NCBI GenBank assembly: GCA_017443165.1
Contig: JAFSOW010000231.1
Location: forward strand, 1 to 25,739
Length of the DNA: 25,739 nt
Direction of reading: 5' to 3'
Source: Acidaminococcaceae bacterium
Lineage (GTDB): Bacteria; Bacillota; Negativicutes; Acidaminococcales; Acidaminococcaceae
Positions 1 through 8,737 of this stretch are shown piece after piece. Below the pieces are notes generated by a model, which ran no database searches, was not told the DNA's origin, and worked only from the letters and a program-made list of their open reading frames with translations. Positions within the stretch are counted from its first letter, which is position 1. Every line of letters begins with the position of its first letter. The position numbers were made by a program, and so were the translations under genes.

Positions 1-110
1 AAAATCTGTATCCCTTGCGGCATTTCCTTCTCCTTTTTCCGGCGTTTATAAATGATGGCCGCTGCAATTATCGCGATAACTGCAACGGCACCCGCAATAA
101 TCCACCACAT
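1..110 (-). CDS. Small membrane protein, cut by window edge
   Basis: The first 36 residues are visible, beginning MWWIIAGAVAVIAIIAAAII and followed by YKRRKKEKE, a single membrane helix with a basic cytoplasmic flank. The ATG at 110 overlaps the hub gene stop (TGATG) and has GGGGG seven nt upstream. An in-frame ATG 28 codons later also has AGGAG nearby, so the true extent is unclear. It may be a holin-like or accessory tail-region protein; the downstream part needed to decide is outside the window. Confidence 0.6.
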   Translation of the reverse strand, partial: MWWIIAGAVAVIAIIAAAIIYKRRKKEKEMPQGIQI

Positions 111-3100
111 CACCATACCCCCAGCCGTACACGCAGCACATTATTAGCGTCATATACCCGCAGCTGATTGCTTGCGATTTCCAACCGTGCGCCGCTGGTA
201 GCCGTCCGAAGCAGCCCTATCGTTGCACAGATAGCAGACAGGCTGGAGACGTTTATCTTATCTGCGGTCACTGCATTACTTTTTATCATGCCATTAGTAA
301 TCAGGTTGTTGTCGATGACAGTATTACCGGTCAGGTGTATGTATTTCCCGTCAATGGTAATTGTTTCCGGTGACATGTTAATCTTACTAATCAGTTCACC
401 GCTACGCACGCGCATTTCCATGGCATCCGCCAGCTGCACCAGTGCGGTATAGGTTTCCCCGTCGCCGATGTCGTTCATCGCCCGGACCAGTTGGACGATA
501 TCGGCGCTGGCTCCCTCCCCGGCTTCTAATGCTGCCTGCACAGCGGTATCACACTTATCCAGGCTGATGGCTTCCGCGTCTATCATGTCCTGTGTGATCA
601 GGACCTGGATAATCGCACGTACCTCACCGCTTTTCCCGCCTTCGCCGAAAATGTCGGTATAGGCCACCTGGCAGTCATAGATACCCGGGTCGCCATTGTA
701 GGAAAAAGCATTATTTACGCTGTCGAATACAAAGTGCCCGCTTTCCTGCCCGGCTGCGTCAATGTAGACGCGCATGCCGTTGCATCCAGCTGGAATCTCT
801 CCTGCCAGTAAGCTGAACCCGCCCAGGAACTCTTTGACCTGCGGCAGCTCCGGTGTAGGCGGGGCAGGTTTGTAATACTGCAGTATAGCCGGCGCTGAAT
901 ACTTACCAATCGCGCTCTTAGCATACAGATACAACGTGCCGCGCCGTTCGGTCAGCGGCAGGTCCGCGTTAAAATTATTCGTTCTGGCCAGTAGGTTCGC
1001 GGACTCAACACCTGGATGATTATCTTTCCTGATCTCATAGAACATAATGTCAGCATTGATAACTTCCTTCCAGGAAGCGCGGGCCGTTCTGCCAAACGAG
1101 AGCGCAAAATCTGCCGGCGTGTTCGGCGTTGTCGTCTTAATGGCCACCTTGATGGTCACCTGCGGCGCTGCATCCGGAGACGTCGCTACGCCCCACTCGT
1201 CCTTCGTGCAGACTGCAATGCGGTATGTATCACCGACCACAGCCTGCGGAATCACGACTTCGTTTTTGCCGCTGCCACCGTAGATCCAGCTTCCCTGATA
1301 GGCCAAATCATTAACGGAAATCCCCTCCGCCATGGCGATCTGGTTGACCTGCGCATGGTCTGTTTTGTACCATACCTGGCCTTCCAGATAACTCTGCAAA
1401 TCCGGCGGAGTCCACTTGACCACAATGTCATACCGGCTGACGCCATCCGCCAGCTGACGGTACCGGTTGTATGCCGTAATGTTTCTTACCGGCGGGATGT
1501 AATACGGCTGCAGTGTGTATTCATACGCCTGCACATCCGACAGGCTCTGCTCGTTGGCTCCGAAGATGTTATAAGAACAAAACTTGAGCCAGATATGTTT
1601 TCCGATATCCTCTTTATAAAAGGGTATCTTCAGCAGCCGCTCATCGCAGCGCACCAATGTGCTGTCGGAGTTATGAGCTGCAGCCTGCGTGTTGTACTGG
1701 CCCCGGATCAGGCCGTCAAGCCGGTAATGTCCGTTTGGTAGTAACGTGGCCGTCTGATAGCTGAGGCACTCGCCGTCAATCCACATAAGCGTATTGCCGC
1801 GCTGTGCATCCTGCAGCGTGCCGGAAAGCATCGTACCGTTGATGGCCACTTCCAGGCTGGTACCGGATTCCGTCAGCCCGGTGGCCAGCGTACCTATCCT
1901 TGCATTGTTGGCGATCTGCCCTGCCCGACGGTAATGTTCGTTATCGTCGGATACATAGACGATACAGCCGCCCCAGTTACTGGTCAGGCCTTTGGCAGCC
2001 AGCCACACTTCCAGCCCGTTCTGCGTCAGATCTGCAGGCGGCTGGAAAATGACCGGAGGCGCTACGTTGCCGGGCGGTACATTGAAATCAATAAACGGGC
2101 GGTCCACATCATGCACATCGTATTCCGCCGCGCCGTAGTTTGCAGTGAACCAGGAAATGGCGGTAAAGGTCAGGAGCCCTTTTTCGTCTTCCTGCACCCG
2201 GGTAATCATAACCGGCTGGTTGGTAATGCCGGAGGCCTCGTCCGTGATCCGTACCAGGTCGCCAGGCTCCAGCCGGCAAAATGCCCAGTCTAATTTAAAT
2301 GTGTACTGGTTCCGGCCAACCTTGCTGCGCCGTGCAGCCGCTTCCGCAATCTTAACCGCCCGGTCTTTGGTATAGATGTACCGTGCGTTAATCGTGGGAG
2401 CCTGTTTGACGCCCCGTTCCGCGATATCCGCCACATCCTCATAGGTGACAGATTCTTTTTCATAGCCGCTGGCTCGGTTCAAAAATTCGACCGTCCACCG
2501 GTTGTACTGCTCGGATGTATCCTTCCGGGACCATACGACGCAGGAGCCGTTTTGCGGCTTGAAGTCGTCCGTCGTCAGATCATATCTTATTGTTTTGTCC
2601 GGAGTCCAGCCGCCGATCGGACGGTCTGCCAGCGGAACGATTTTATATGTGTCATTGCTGGCGAATATGTAAGCGCCGCACAATTCCGCGATCTCGTTGA
2701 CGATTTTCTGCGCCTCTTCCGTGCCGGTCGCATCAGACGGCGTGGAGATTAACAGGTCTGCGTTAGCACAGAAGCTCTGGAAATTGGCCGCGCCTTTAAT
2801 TTCGACGCCGCCCTGGCCAACCTTGGACAGCACATACTGGATATAATCCAGCGGGTTGACGTCGATGCCGTCCCCGGTGGAAAGCAGCTTGCCCTTAACT
2901 TCAAAGTTATAGGACGGAAGGCCAGCAGAATCTCCCAGGTCAACGACGCCGGCCATGTACGCCAGATTCTGATAGGCCATTGCCTTTTCCGGATGCTTGC
3001 CGACGACATACGCCCAAGGCTGCTGGTTCGCGGTTCCCTTGAACAGTGTCAGCTGCAGCTGGTCAGCCGGGTAATATAACAGGTCTTTGTTTTTCCATAC

Positions 3101-3385
3101 CCGGCCTATGTTATAGATAGGCCCTTCGCATAAGCCGATGATGATGGCCACGCTGTATGTGTAGGTTATGTTGGTATTGGTGCTTCCCCCGCCGCCTTTA
3201 CCGGTCTCCACCGTCTCAGCATGTTCGTGAGCGGTAAAGTCATCATAATAGATGACGTTGCCGGAAATACGGGTGGTGCCCAGAATCTCCATAACAGGAG
3301 CGCCATATTCAGCTGTATTAACACTAAAATTACTGATTTTGTCAGCGCGCGTTACCGTGTGCTGGCTGTGTCCAAATAAGCCCAT
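110..3385 (-). CDS. Tail tip hub / host specificity protein (gpJ / GTA gp15-like)
   Basis: A 1091-residue central tip protein. A GKGGGGS linker lies at 62-68 after the N-terminal strand region, as in lambda gpJ. Residues about 330-400 match the phage tail attachment domain (RAVKIAEAAARRSKVGRNQY, FCRLEPGDLVRITDEAS). Two or three fibronectin III-like domains follow between about 635 and 930, beginning IPPVRNITAYNRY, NTPADFALSFGRT and PPTPELPQVKEF. The C-terminus has ITIDGKYIHLTGNTVID, then SNAVTADKINVSSL, a fibre-attachment type ending. It closes the tail and contacts the host receptor. The ribosome binding site is GAGGG. Confidence 0.92.
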   Translation of the reverse strand: MGLFGHSQHTVTRADKISNFSVNTAEYGAPVMEILGTTRISGNVIYYDDFTAHEHAETVETGKGGGGSTNTNITYTYSVAIIIGLCEGPIYNIGRVWKNKDLLYYPADQLQLTLFKGTANQQPWAYVVGKHPEKAMAYQNLAYMAGVVDLGDSAGLPSYNFEVKGKLLSTGDGIDVNPLDYIQYVLSKVGQGGVEIKGAANFQSFCANADLLISTPSDATGTEEAQKIVNEIAELCGAYIFASNDTYKIVPLADRPIGGWTPDKTIRYDLTTDDFKPQNGSCVVWSRKDTSEQYNRWTVEFLNRASGYEKESVTYEDVADIAERGVKQAPTINARYIYTKDRAVKIAEAAARRSKVGRNQYTFKLDWAFCRLEPGDLVRITDEASGITNQPVMITRVQEDEKGLLTFTAISWFTANYGAAEYDVHDVDRPFIDFNVPPGNVAPPVIFQPPADLTQNGLEVWLAAKGLTSNWGGCIVYVSDDNEHYRRAGQIANNARIGTLATGLTESGTSLEVAINGTMLSGTLQDAQRGNTLMWIDGECLSYQTATLLPNGHYRLDGLIRGQYNTQAAAHNSDSTLVRCDERLLKIPFYKEDIGKHIWLKFCSYNIFGANEQSLSDVQAYEYTLQPYYIPPVRNITAYNRYRQLADGVSRYDIVVKWTPPDLQSYLEGQVWYKTDHAQVNQIAMAEGISVNDLAYQGSWIYGGSGKNEVVIPQAVVGDTYRIAVCTKDEWGVATSPDAAPQVTIKVAIKTTTPNTPADFALSFGRTARASWKEVINADIMFYEIRKDNHPGVESANLLARTNNFNADLPLTERRGTLYLYAKSAIGKYSAPAILQYYKPAPPTPELPQVKEFLGGFSLLAGEIPAGCNGMRVYIDAAGQESGHFVFDSVNNAFSYNGDPGIYDCQVAYTDIFGEGGKSGEVRAIIQVLITQDMIDAEAISLDKCDTAVQAALEAGEGASADIVQLVRAMNDIGDGETYTALVQLADAMEMRVRSGELISKINMSPETITIDGKYIHLTGNTVIDNNLITNGMIKSNAVTADKINVSSLSAICATIGLLRTATSGARLEIASNQLRVYDANNVLRVRLGVW

Positions 3386-3388
3386 ATG

Positions 3389-3835
3389 TTATCCCTCGTA
3401 ACGATAAATACCGCGCAGCCGACTGCGGCCTTTCTTATCCAAAAACATAACGTCATCAAGATTACTGAGTATCACGCCCTGGCCGACCATGGAGTGACAG
3501 ACCATGCCGTCGCCGATGTACACGGCTGCATGGCTGATGCACCGTCCGAACTGGTACACCAGGAAATCACCCGGCTGCATCTCCTCCACCGGCTGGCAGT
3601 ATGCTTTGATATAGCCAAGCATCTTTTCTTCGCTGTGATGCAGGTGCCATTCGTTGCTGTACGGCTCAATCTCTACCTTGTATTTGTGCATCAGGCCCGC
3701 GTCTTCCACGGCAGCCATGCACAACAGGGCGCAATCAACGCCTACGCCTTTGACCTTGCCCATGTTCATGTGCGGCGTTCCCAGCCACTGCTTCGCGGCC
3801 TCTGCAATCTTTTTTCCATCTTCCGGTGTGATCAC
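3389..3835 (-). CDS. Tail-tip NlpC/P60 peptidase (GTA gp14-like)
   Basis: A 148-residue NlpC/P60-type cysteine peptidase. The catalytic Cys35 lies in GVGVDCALL, His102 in CISHAAVYIG, and a likely third polar residue is His114 in VCHSMVG. PGDFLVY before the His is typical. It should cleave peptidoglycan cross-links during genome entry. The start is a GTG overlapping the upstream stop (GTGA), with a strong GGGAGGTG six nt before it. All active-site residues appear intact. Confidence 0.85.
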   Translation of the reverse strand: MITPEDGKKIAEAAKQWLGTPHMNMGKVKGVGVDCALLCMAAVEDAGLMHKYKVEIEPYSNEWHLHHSEEKMLGYIKAYCQPVEEMQPGDFLVYQFGRCISHAAVYIGDGMVCHSMVGQGVILSNLDDVMFLDKKGRSRLRGIYRYEG

Positions 3836-4443
3836 AACAGCACCTCCCGGCGCGGAACGTAGGGAGCGATCAGCGTGGTATCCGTCGTGTCTGTGCTGGC
3901 CGTGATCCGCCCGGACTGCGTTGTGCTATAGGCACCCTGCGGATAATATTTCCGCCTGGGGAACTCCTGGCTCAGTCCCTGCGTCTTACTCTTGACGGTC
4001 AGCTCCAGCTTGATGCCGCCGGAGGATTTAATCTCCACGTCCCCGCCGAACAGACTGATCGTACCGATGATGGCTGCGGATGGCAGGTCCCCGGACGTCC
4101 GGAAGAAGACTCTCTTCAGATACAGCTTCGCACCGTCCAGCAAGCCGGAATGCGCTACCGCCATAACAGGAGTGCTTTCAATCATGTCCGCCGCATGGTC
4201 CCGGTCTGTATAAATGGTTACGCCCAGCGTGTCTACCGTTACCTGACTCTGGAGGCTGATACTCTGCCGCCGGATCAGCAACGCATCGTGCCTATATGTA
4301 TGGTTATTCAGCACAATATCGCAGTCCGCATTGGTGTATCGGTAGGTGTTCCCATTGGCCAGCACCAGCTCGAACAGATCCGCTGAGGTAAAATTCTTTT
4401 CTGTATTCAGATGTTCTGCCAACTCTTCGCTTACATCTTTCAT
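3832..4443 (-). CDS. Tail hub protein, DUF2163-like (GTA gp13-like)
   Basis: A 203-residue protein. The N-terminus (LFELVLANGNTYRYTNADCDIVL) and middle (SQVTVDTLGVTIY, KLYLKRVFF, LFGGDVEIKSSGGIKLELTVKS) match the DUF2163/gpL-type hub fold. In GTA gp13 and lambda gpL the C-terminal part carries four cysteines for an iron-sulfur cluster. Here the matching segment FPRRKYYPQGAYSTTQSG contains none, so the cluster appears to be lost. It lies between the DUF2460 ring protein and the NlpC/P60 peptidase, as in GTA-type tips. Confidence 0.75.
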   Translation of the reverse strand: MKDVSEELAEHLNTEKNFTSADLFELVLANGNTYRYTNADCDIVLNNHTYRHDALLIRRQSISLQSQVTVDTLGVTIYTDRDHAADMIESTPVMAVAHSGLLDGAKLYLKRVFFRTSGDLPSAAIIGTISLFGGDVEIKSSGGIKLELTVKSKTQGLSQEFPRRKYYPQGAYSTTQSGRITASTDTTDTTLIAPYVPRREVLL

Positions 4444-4446
4444 GGC

Positions 4447-5016
4447 TTATCTCCAGCTTTCAAACTTGATTGTCCCGCTCTGCTTAAAGTTATAGAAAAC
4501 ATGGTCGATGGAAATACCGTCTGCCGGAATGTGCACCTTCCAGTAATACCGGTAATCTGCCGTTACAACAGCTCCGGAAGGCAGCGCGCTGTTAAAAGTA
4601 ATCGCGCCGCCGTTTACCGTATATGTGCTGGCTGCCTTCAGCACACCGTCCACATACACCTTGAGCTGGTCAACATAATCCACGGCTTCCACATAGTCCC
4701 CAAACTTCATAACGCATTGATACGTGCGCCCGGAAATATTAGGGATCTGCAGTCCGGTTTCCTGATAGTCATCCGGATCCAGCCAGTAAAATGGTTTATG
4801 GGCGCCCCGTAAGAGCGCCACAAAACCCATCATCGTTTTATATTCCGCGTCAGTAAGATTCCAAAACTTTACGCTGATGCTCCACTTAGGCAGGAGCTGA
4901 TTCGTGTTGCTGCGCTTCCGGCCGCTGCCAGATGTTTCAATGGTCGTATCCCATTTCTGGCTTTTTGTGGACCGCATCACAATATTGCTCATAACCGGCC
5001 AAATCTGTACCGTCAT
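4447..5016 (-). CDS. Distal tail protein, DUF2460 (GTA gp12-like)
   Basis: A 189-residue protein with DUF2460 features: MTVQIWPVMSNIVMRSTKSQKWDT, then WSISVKFWNLTDAEYKTMMGF with an LRGAHKPFYWLDPDDY stretch, and FNSALPSGAVVTADYRYYWKVHI near the end. DUF2460 proteins (gene transfer agent gp12) form the ring between the tail tube and the tip hub. It starts directly after the tape measure stop, preceded by GGGGG, and is followed by the DUF2163-like gene, reproducing the GTA gp12-gp13-gp14-gp15 order. Confidence 0.85.
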   Translation of the reverse strand: MTVQIWPVMSNIVMRSTKSQKWDTTIETSGSGRKRSNTNQLLPKWSISVKFWNLTDAEYKTMMGFVALLRGAHKPFYWLDPDDYQETGLQIPNISGRTYQCVMKFGDYVEAVDYVDQLKVYVDGVLKAASTYTVNGGAITFNSALPSGAVVTADYRYYWKVHIPADGISIDHVFYNFKQSGTIKFESWR

Positions 5017-7491
5017 TTACCACACCCCCACAGCTGAAGAGAAGCGTCTGTCATCCTCGAATAACGCCTGCTTAATCTTGTCTAAACCGCCACGATCCAG
5101 AAAATCACTGAAGCTGGCAGCATCCACAGCCGATACGCTCAACGCCACATTACCAACGCCTGCGCTGGCTGCTATAGTATCATCCACGCTGCCGCCTTCC
5201 GCAAAGTGCGGAATAGCGCCTGCGTTCATGGCGTTCAGCGTGCCAATACCGATACGGTCAACGGCGCTGGAACGCAGCACATATTCACCATTGCTGAGCA
5301 TGGCCGGGATGCTGTCACTTGTTCCCGTGCCGGGCCCGGAGATATAACCGCCATTCGCTTTATGCAGCACTACTTTTCCGCCATTCGTGCCAAACAGGGC
5401 AGCCGATGCGTTTCGGGCCGCCAGCGTGGGATCCCCAACAAGAGAGAAGATTGCAAACAAAGACAGCCACTGCGTAAGAATCTGCAACGCATTTTTCAAA
5501 ATCGCCTTCACAAAATCAGCCAGGGCTTCTTTCCCACTTTTGGTACCGGTAATAAAGTCCATCATGGCATTCGACATTTCCGTCGCAACGCCTTTAGCAT
5601 AGTTCACAAGATTGTCATGCCACGTTTTCCCTGTCTTAACAGATTCGATTTGCGCTGCAGAGCCTTCCGCCATCTTTTGTTTATATTTCTCAATAAACTC
5701 TTCCAGCGTCTTTCCTTCCGCCTCCAATTTAGTTTGCAGCTCTTCAGGTGTCATCTTCAGTATTGCCGCCAACGGCGTCAGATCTTCCTGGTTAATCGAC
5801 ATGGCGGCCGCCTGATCAATTTCTTGCATATCAGCAATCAGTTTTTCTTTAATTTCATTTATCTTTTTTGTCGCTTCATCCTTGTCACCCAGCATCATAT
5901 CCATGATGGACTTGGAATCCGCCTGCATAGCGTTAAATATACTGTTAAACTCATCCGCATATGCTTTGGCGGCCGCCTTTGCTTCTGCTTCCGCTTTCCG
6001 TTTTGCTTCCGCTTCTGCTCTTGCGGTATCGTTTGCAGCACTCCTGCCGCCGCCTCCTCCACCGGAGCGGCCTCCTCCACCGCCACCGCCAGACGACGGC
6101 CGGATAAAGTGGTCAGCGGATACTGCTGCCGGAGAAGAACTGGAAAACGTCAGCCCCCAGCTCTTTCCAACTTCGCTGCTAAAGTTCTTACCAACGGAAC
6201 TCATAACAGCCTTAACTGCGTTATATAATGCAACTACCATATCAACAGCCGGCCGGATGGCGTCTACCACCTGCGCGCCAAAACTCTTGAACGCGGCATA
6301 AGCATCATTGATGATGATAATCACCAGCTTAATGGTATCGAAAACGAACCGTAACAGACCCGCAATAAAATTCAGCACCTCATCCGCAACGGCCCGCAGG
6401 TCGCTAAATGCTCCGCAGCCATCACCACGAACCATGTCAACGAGCGACTGGGTAAAATCAATTAACGTCTGGACTATCTCACTCTGATTGAATGCGTCAA
6501 AAATACTATTACCAATTTCGGCGCACATCGTGGACAGATTTCCCGTCACATCAGACCAGGCATCAATCGTGTTATTTTTGCTTTCCGCCATCTTTCCATC
6601 ATACTGTCCAAGATAATCGGTTAATGCGCCGATCGCCTGCTGGGCATCCAGCGAGCCATTCTGTACCGCCTTCATAGCCTGTTCGCCATCCATACCCAGG
6701 CTCTTAAACGCGGCATCCATATCAACCCCGGACATCTTCAGCTGCTGCATCTGCCGGGATGTCAGTTCCCCAACAGCCTGCATCCGGCTGATAGCATCCA
6801 CCAGCTGCTGCGCGCCTTGCTGGCCGGTTCCAAGACCTGCAGCTGCATCTGCGCATAGCTGGATCAGGCCCGCTGCATTTTGAGCAGAATAACCCATACG
6901 CATGAGCTGAGTGCCCATGTTCACAACTGTTTCCTCTTGGAAATTTGTATTCCGGTAAACGTCATTTAATGCGCGCCAGGCTTCCGTAGCACTTTCAGTC
7001 GTACCCGTCATTGCTGCCAGATGGGCTACGCCCTGCTGCATCTGCGCACCCAGGCTGACGACCTGGCTGGCCATCTCGCCCAGGGCGGAAACAACAGCTG
7101 TGGTGACAGTAGCCGCTAAACCTCCAAGCGCTACAGAAAAGGCGCTCGTAAAGCCCTCCGTCAATTTGAACGCACTGGCCAAGTTTCTGGCTCCCTTGTC
7201 TCCGTCGGCCATAGCCTTTACGCTGCGTTTAATTTCCGCCGTCGTCTGGCCAATTTCCTTACTATAGGCCTTGTTTGCGTCCTTTTGTTCATTTATGCTT
7301 TTGCGGAGATTGACCATCGCCTCGGTCTGTTCCTTAGTTGCCTGAGTCCCGCCCCGGGTTGCTTTTTCCAGGTCCTTCAGCTCTTTGGTCATGGAAACAA
7401 CCGACTGCTGACCTTCCGCTAACGCTTTATTAAGTTTCTCAAGACCGTCATTACGGGCCTCAGTGGTTATTGATACTTTCGCATCCGGCAT
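5017..7491 (-). CDS. Tape measure protein
   Basis: An 824-residue tape measure protein. Residues 1-105 are coiled coil. Residues about 115-145 and 365-400 are hydrophobic (SAFSVALGGLAATVTTAVVSA; FIAGLLRFVFDTIKLVIIII), the segments thought to enter the host membrane. Residues 145-310 match the tape-measure N-terminal domain (WRALNDVYRNTNFQEETVV, LTSRQMQQLKMSG). Near residues 465-484 is a linker with two runs of seven and six Gly, then a long Ala/Lys/Glu helix. The C-terminus has the usual NGGYISGPGTGTSDSIPAMLS and GEYVLRSSAV. At about 0.15 nm per residue this implies a tail of roughly 120 nm. Confidence 0.93.
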   Translation of the reverse strand: MPDAKVSITTEARNDGLEKLNKALAEGQQSVVSMTKELKDLEKATRGGTQATKEQTEAMVNLRKSINEQKDANKAYSKEIGQTTAEIKRSVKAMADGDKGARNLASAFKLTEGFTSAFSVALGGLAATVTTAVVSALGEMASQVVSLGAQMQQGVAHLAAMTGTTESATEAWRALNDVYRNTNFQEETVVNMGTQLMRMGYSAQNAAGLIQLCADAAAGLGTGQQGAQQLVDAISRMQAVGELTSRQMQQLKMSGVDMDAAFKSLGMDGEQAMKAVQNGSLDAQQAIGALTDYLGQYDGKMAESKNNTIDAWSDVTGNLSTMCAEIGNSIFDAFNQSEIVQTLIDFTQSLVDMVRGDGCGAFSDLRAVADEVLNFIAGLLRFVFDTIKLVIIIINDAYAAFKSFGAQVVDAIRPAVDMVVALYNAVKAVMSSVGKNFSSEVGKSWGLTFSSSSPAAVSADHFIRPSSGGGGGGGRSGGGGGGRSAANDTARAEAEAKRKAEAEAKAAAKAYADEFNSIFNAMQADSKSIMDMMLGDKDEATKKINEIKEKLIADMQEIDQAAAMSINQEDLTPLAAILKMTPEELQTKLEAEGKTLEEFIEKYKQKMAEGSAAQIESVKTGKTWHDNLVNYAKGVATEMSNAMMDFITGTKSGKEALADFVKAILKNALQILTQWLSLFAIFSLVGDPTLAARNASAALFGTNGGKVVLHKANGGYISGPGTGTSDSIPAMLSNGEYVLRSSAVDRIGIGTLNAMNAGAIPHFAEGGSVDDTIAASAGVGNVALSVSAVDAASFSDFLDRGGLDKIKQALFEDDRRFSSAVGVW

Positions 7492-7502
7492 GGTCTCACC
7501 AC

Positions 7503-7916
7503 CTATAACTTGATATGTTTCTGCAAATATCTCTCAAGGCTCTTTGCAAAATAATCTTCTATTGCCGCCTTGTTACTTTCAAAGTAAGAACCCCGTGAAG
7601 GGTATGTCGGGCCCCTCTGCCCACGCCTTGGTCCCCTCCCGCGTATTACACGGCCAAACGTGCCGGTATTATACCAGCGCGCGAAATAGTTGGCATACAT
7701 GTTAGTTATTATCCGATCGGCATGTACATCATAGGACCCAAGTTGAATCTTTTTTCCTGCCGTAATATTTTTGCCACCAAAAGCTGTACTTGGATGTGTC
7801 CGGGCGATAAAAGCCCGGGTTGCCCGCTGCGCGTCCCTTGCCGCAGCAGCCACATCCTGATAGTATCCATGATCAATATACTCTTGTACCCTTTTCTGCA
7901 GTTCAGCTAAAGTCAT
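7503..7916 (-). CDS. HK97 gp10-like tail component
   Basis: A 137-residue basic protein: an N-terminal helix (LAELQKRVQEYIDHGYYQDV), helices with many Arg/Ala, then YANYFARWYNTGTFGRVI, where YxxxxExGT-type residues mark gp10-like proteins. A Gly/Arg-rich loop (RGRGPRRGQRGP) and a final helix follow. gp10-like proteins act at the head-tail interface and usually precede the tail terminator gene. Here it follows the major tail protein, in the slot normally held by the chaperone. The ATG has no Shine-Dalgarno-like sequence and lies just past the hairpin, suggesting low or coupled translation. Confidence 0.55.
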   Translation of the reverse strand: MTLAELQKRVQEYIDHGYYQDVAAAARDAQRATRAFIARTHPSTAFGGKNITAGKKIQLGSYDVHADRIITNMYANYFARWYNTGTFGRVIRGRGPRRGQRGPTYPSRGSYFESNKAAIEDYFAKSLERYLQKHIKL

Positions 7917-7927
7917 AATTAAGGTAA

Positions 7928-7951
7928 ACGGGACGCCATGAGACGCCCCGT
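7928..7951 (-). promoter_or_regulatory. Strong hairpin after the major tail protein gene
   Basis: The minus strand reads ACGGGGCGTC, a TCAT loop and GGCGTCCCGT, a 10-bp stem with two G-U pairs, beginning 11 nt after the tail protein stop. No U tract follows, so it is unlikely to terminate fully. It may protect the 3' end of abundant tail protein mRNA or reduce expression of the genes beyond. Confidence 0.55.
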
Positions 7952-7962
7952 ATTTAAATAAT

Positions 7963-8724
7963 TTACGCCGTGATTGTAATCACGCAATCGTAGGTTGCGC
8001 CGCCGGACAGTACCACGGTAAAGGTAGTGGCGCCATTGGTCAGCGTGGTCAGATATGAGCCCAGGAGAATGACCTGCTGACCGCCCAGCGCGATGCTGTA
8101 ATCGGTAGCCGTCATATCCACGCCGCCCTTCTGCACCTTGGAGATGGTACCCGCCGGAACGGTCAGCACCACATCTGCCTCGGTCGCCTTGGAATAGGTC
8201 AGAGGCGGTAAAGTATGGCTGACATCCGGTACTACGAACCCGGTTTTCTTTTCCGGAGCGCCGGAACCGGTAGCCGTCAAAGACTTTGTGATCATGTCTT
8301 CACTTTCAGCAGTGATTTCCCAGGAAGTGGGAGCAATTTTTAAATCATACCATTCAAGGCTATCCAGATCCACGATAGCAACGTTCAGCAGATTCTTTTC
8401 TGCTGTAATTTCATCGTCGAGCAAGAACTCTTCGATGGCCGCCTGGGCTTCATTATCACGCAGCATAATGACTTCGGCAGACACTTCAAAAGACTTGCTG
8501 GTAATAGCCGTAATAGGCCAGAAACCGCTATCCTTAGTCTGCTGGCTATTCGCTTCCGCAGACAAAGACAGAGCATTGCTGGTGCAACCACCCAGCAGCG
8601 CCCAAACCGGATTCTGTGCAGTTGCACCGCTGCCATAGTTGACAAATATCACCAGCCGTTTACCGGAAATCCCGGCCCCTGCCGCAAAAGCAGGGTACTT
8701 TTCCTTAGCAATGGTTATGCTCAT
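7963..8724 (-). CDS. Major tail protein with C-terminal X2 Ig-like domain
   Basis: A 253-residue tube protein. The ATG at 8724 is used because the GTG at 8733 belongs to its ribosome binding site (GAGAGGTG). Residues 1-152 form the tube domain (WALLGGCTSNALSLSAEAN, KSFEVSAEVIMLRD, SWEITAESEDMITKSLTATGSG). After a short linker, residues about 177-253 form an X2-type Ig-like domain with DYSIALGGQQVILLGSYLTTL and NGATTFTVVLSGG, related to the three in the capsid extension. Unlike those it is fused in frame, so every tail ring would display it. Confidence 0.85.
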   Translation of the reverse strand: MSITIAKEKYPAFAAGAGISGKRLVIFVNYGSGATAQNPVWALLGGCTSNALSLSAEANSQQTKDSGFWPITAITSKSFEVSAEVIMLRDNEAQAAIEEFLLDDEITAEKNLLNVAIVDLDSLEWYDLKIAPTSWEITAESEDMITKSLTATGSGAPEKKTGFVVPDVSHTLPPLTYSKATEADVVLTVPAGTISKVQKGGVDMTATDYSIALGGQQVILLGSYLTTLTNGATTFTVVLSGGATYDCVITITA

Positions 8725-8737
8725 TTTTTTCACCTCT

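Noticed and set aside
110..5030. Both the tape measure and the tip hub proteins end in Gly-Val-Trp
   Set aside because: Three residues are too few to argue for a shared C-terminal signal, and the neighbouring tip proteins lack it.
6040..6105. Poly-Gly tract in the tape measure gene as a repeat or recombination element
   Set aside because: It is fully explained as a coded flexible linker between tape measure domains.
5206..6228. A 340-codon plus-strand frame opposite the tape measure gene
   Set aside because: Arg/Phe/Cys-rich antisense of Ala/Gly/Lys-rich coding sequence, with no start signals.
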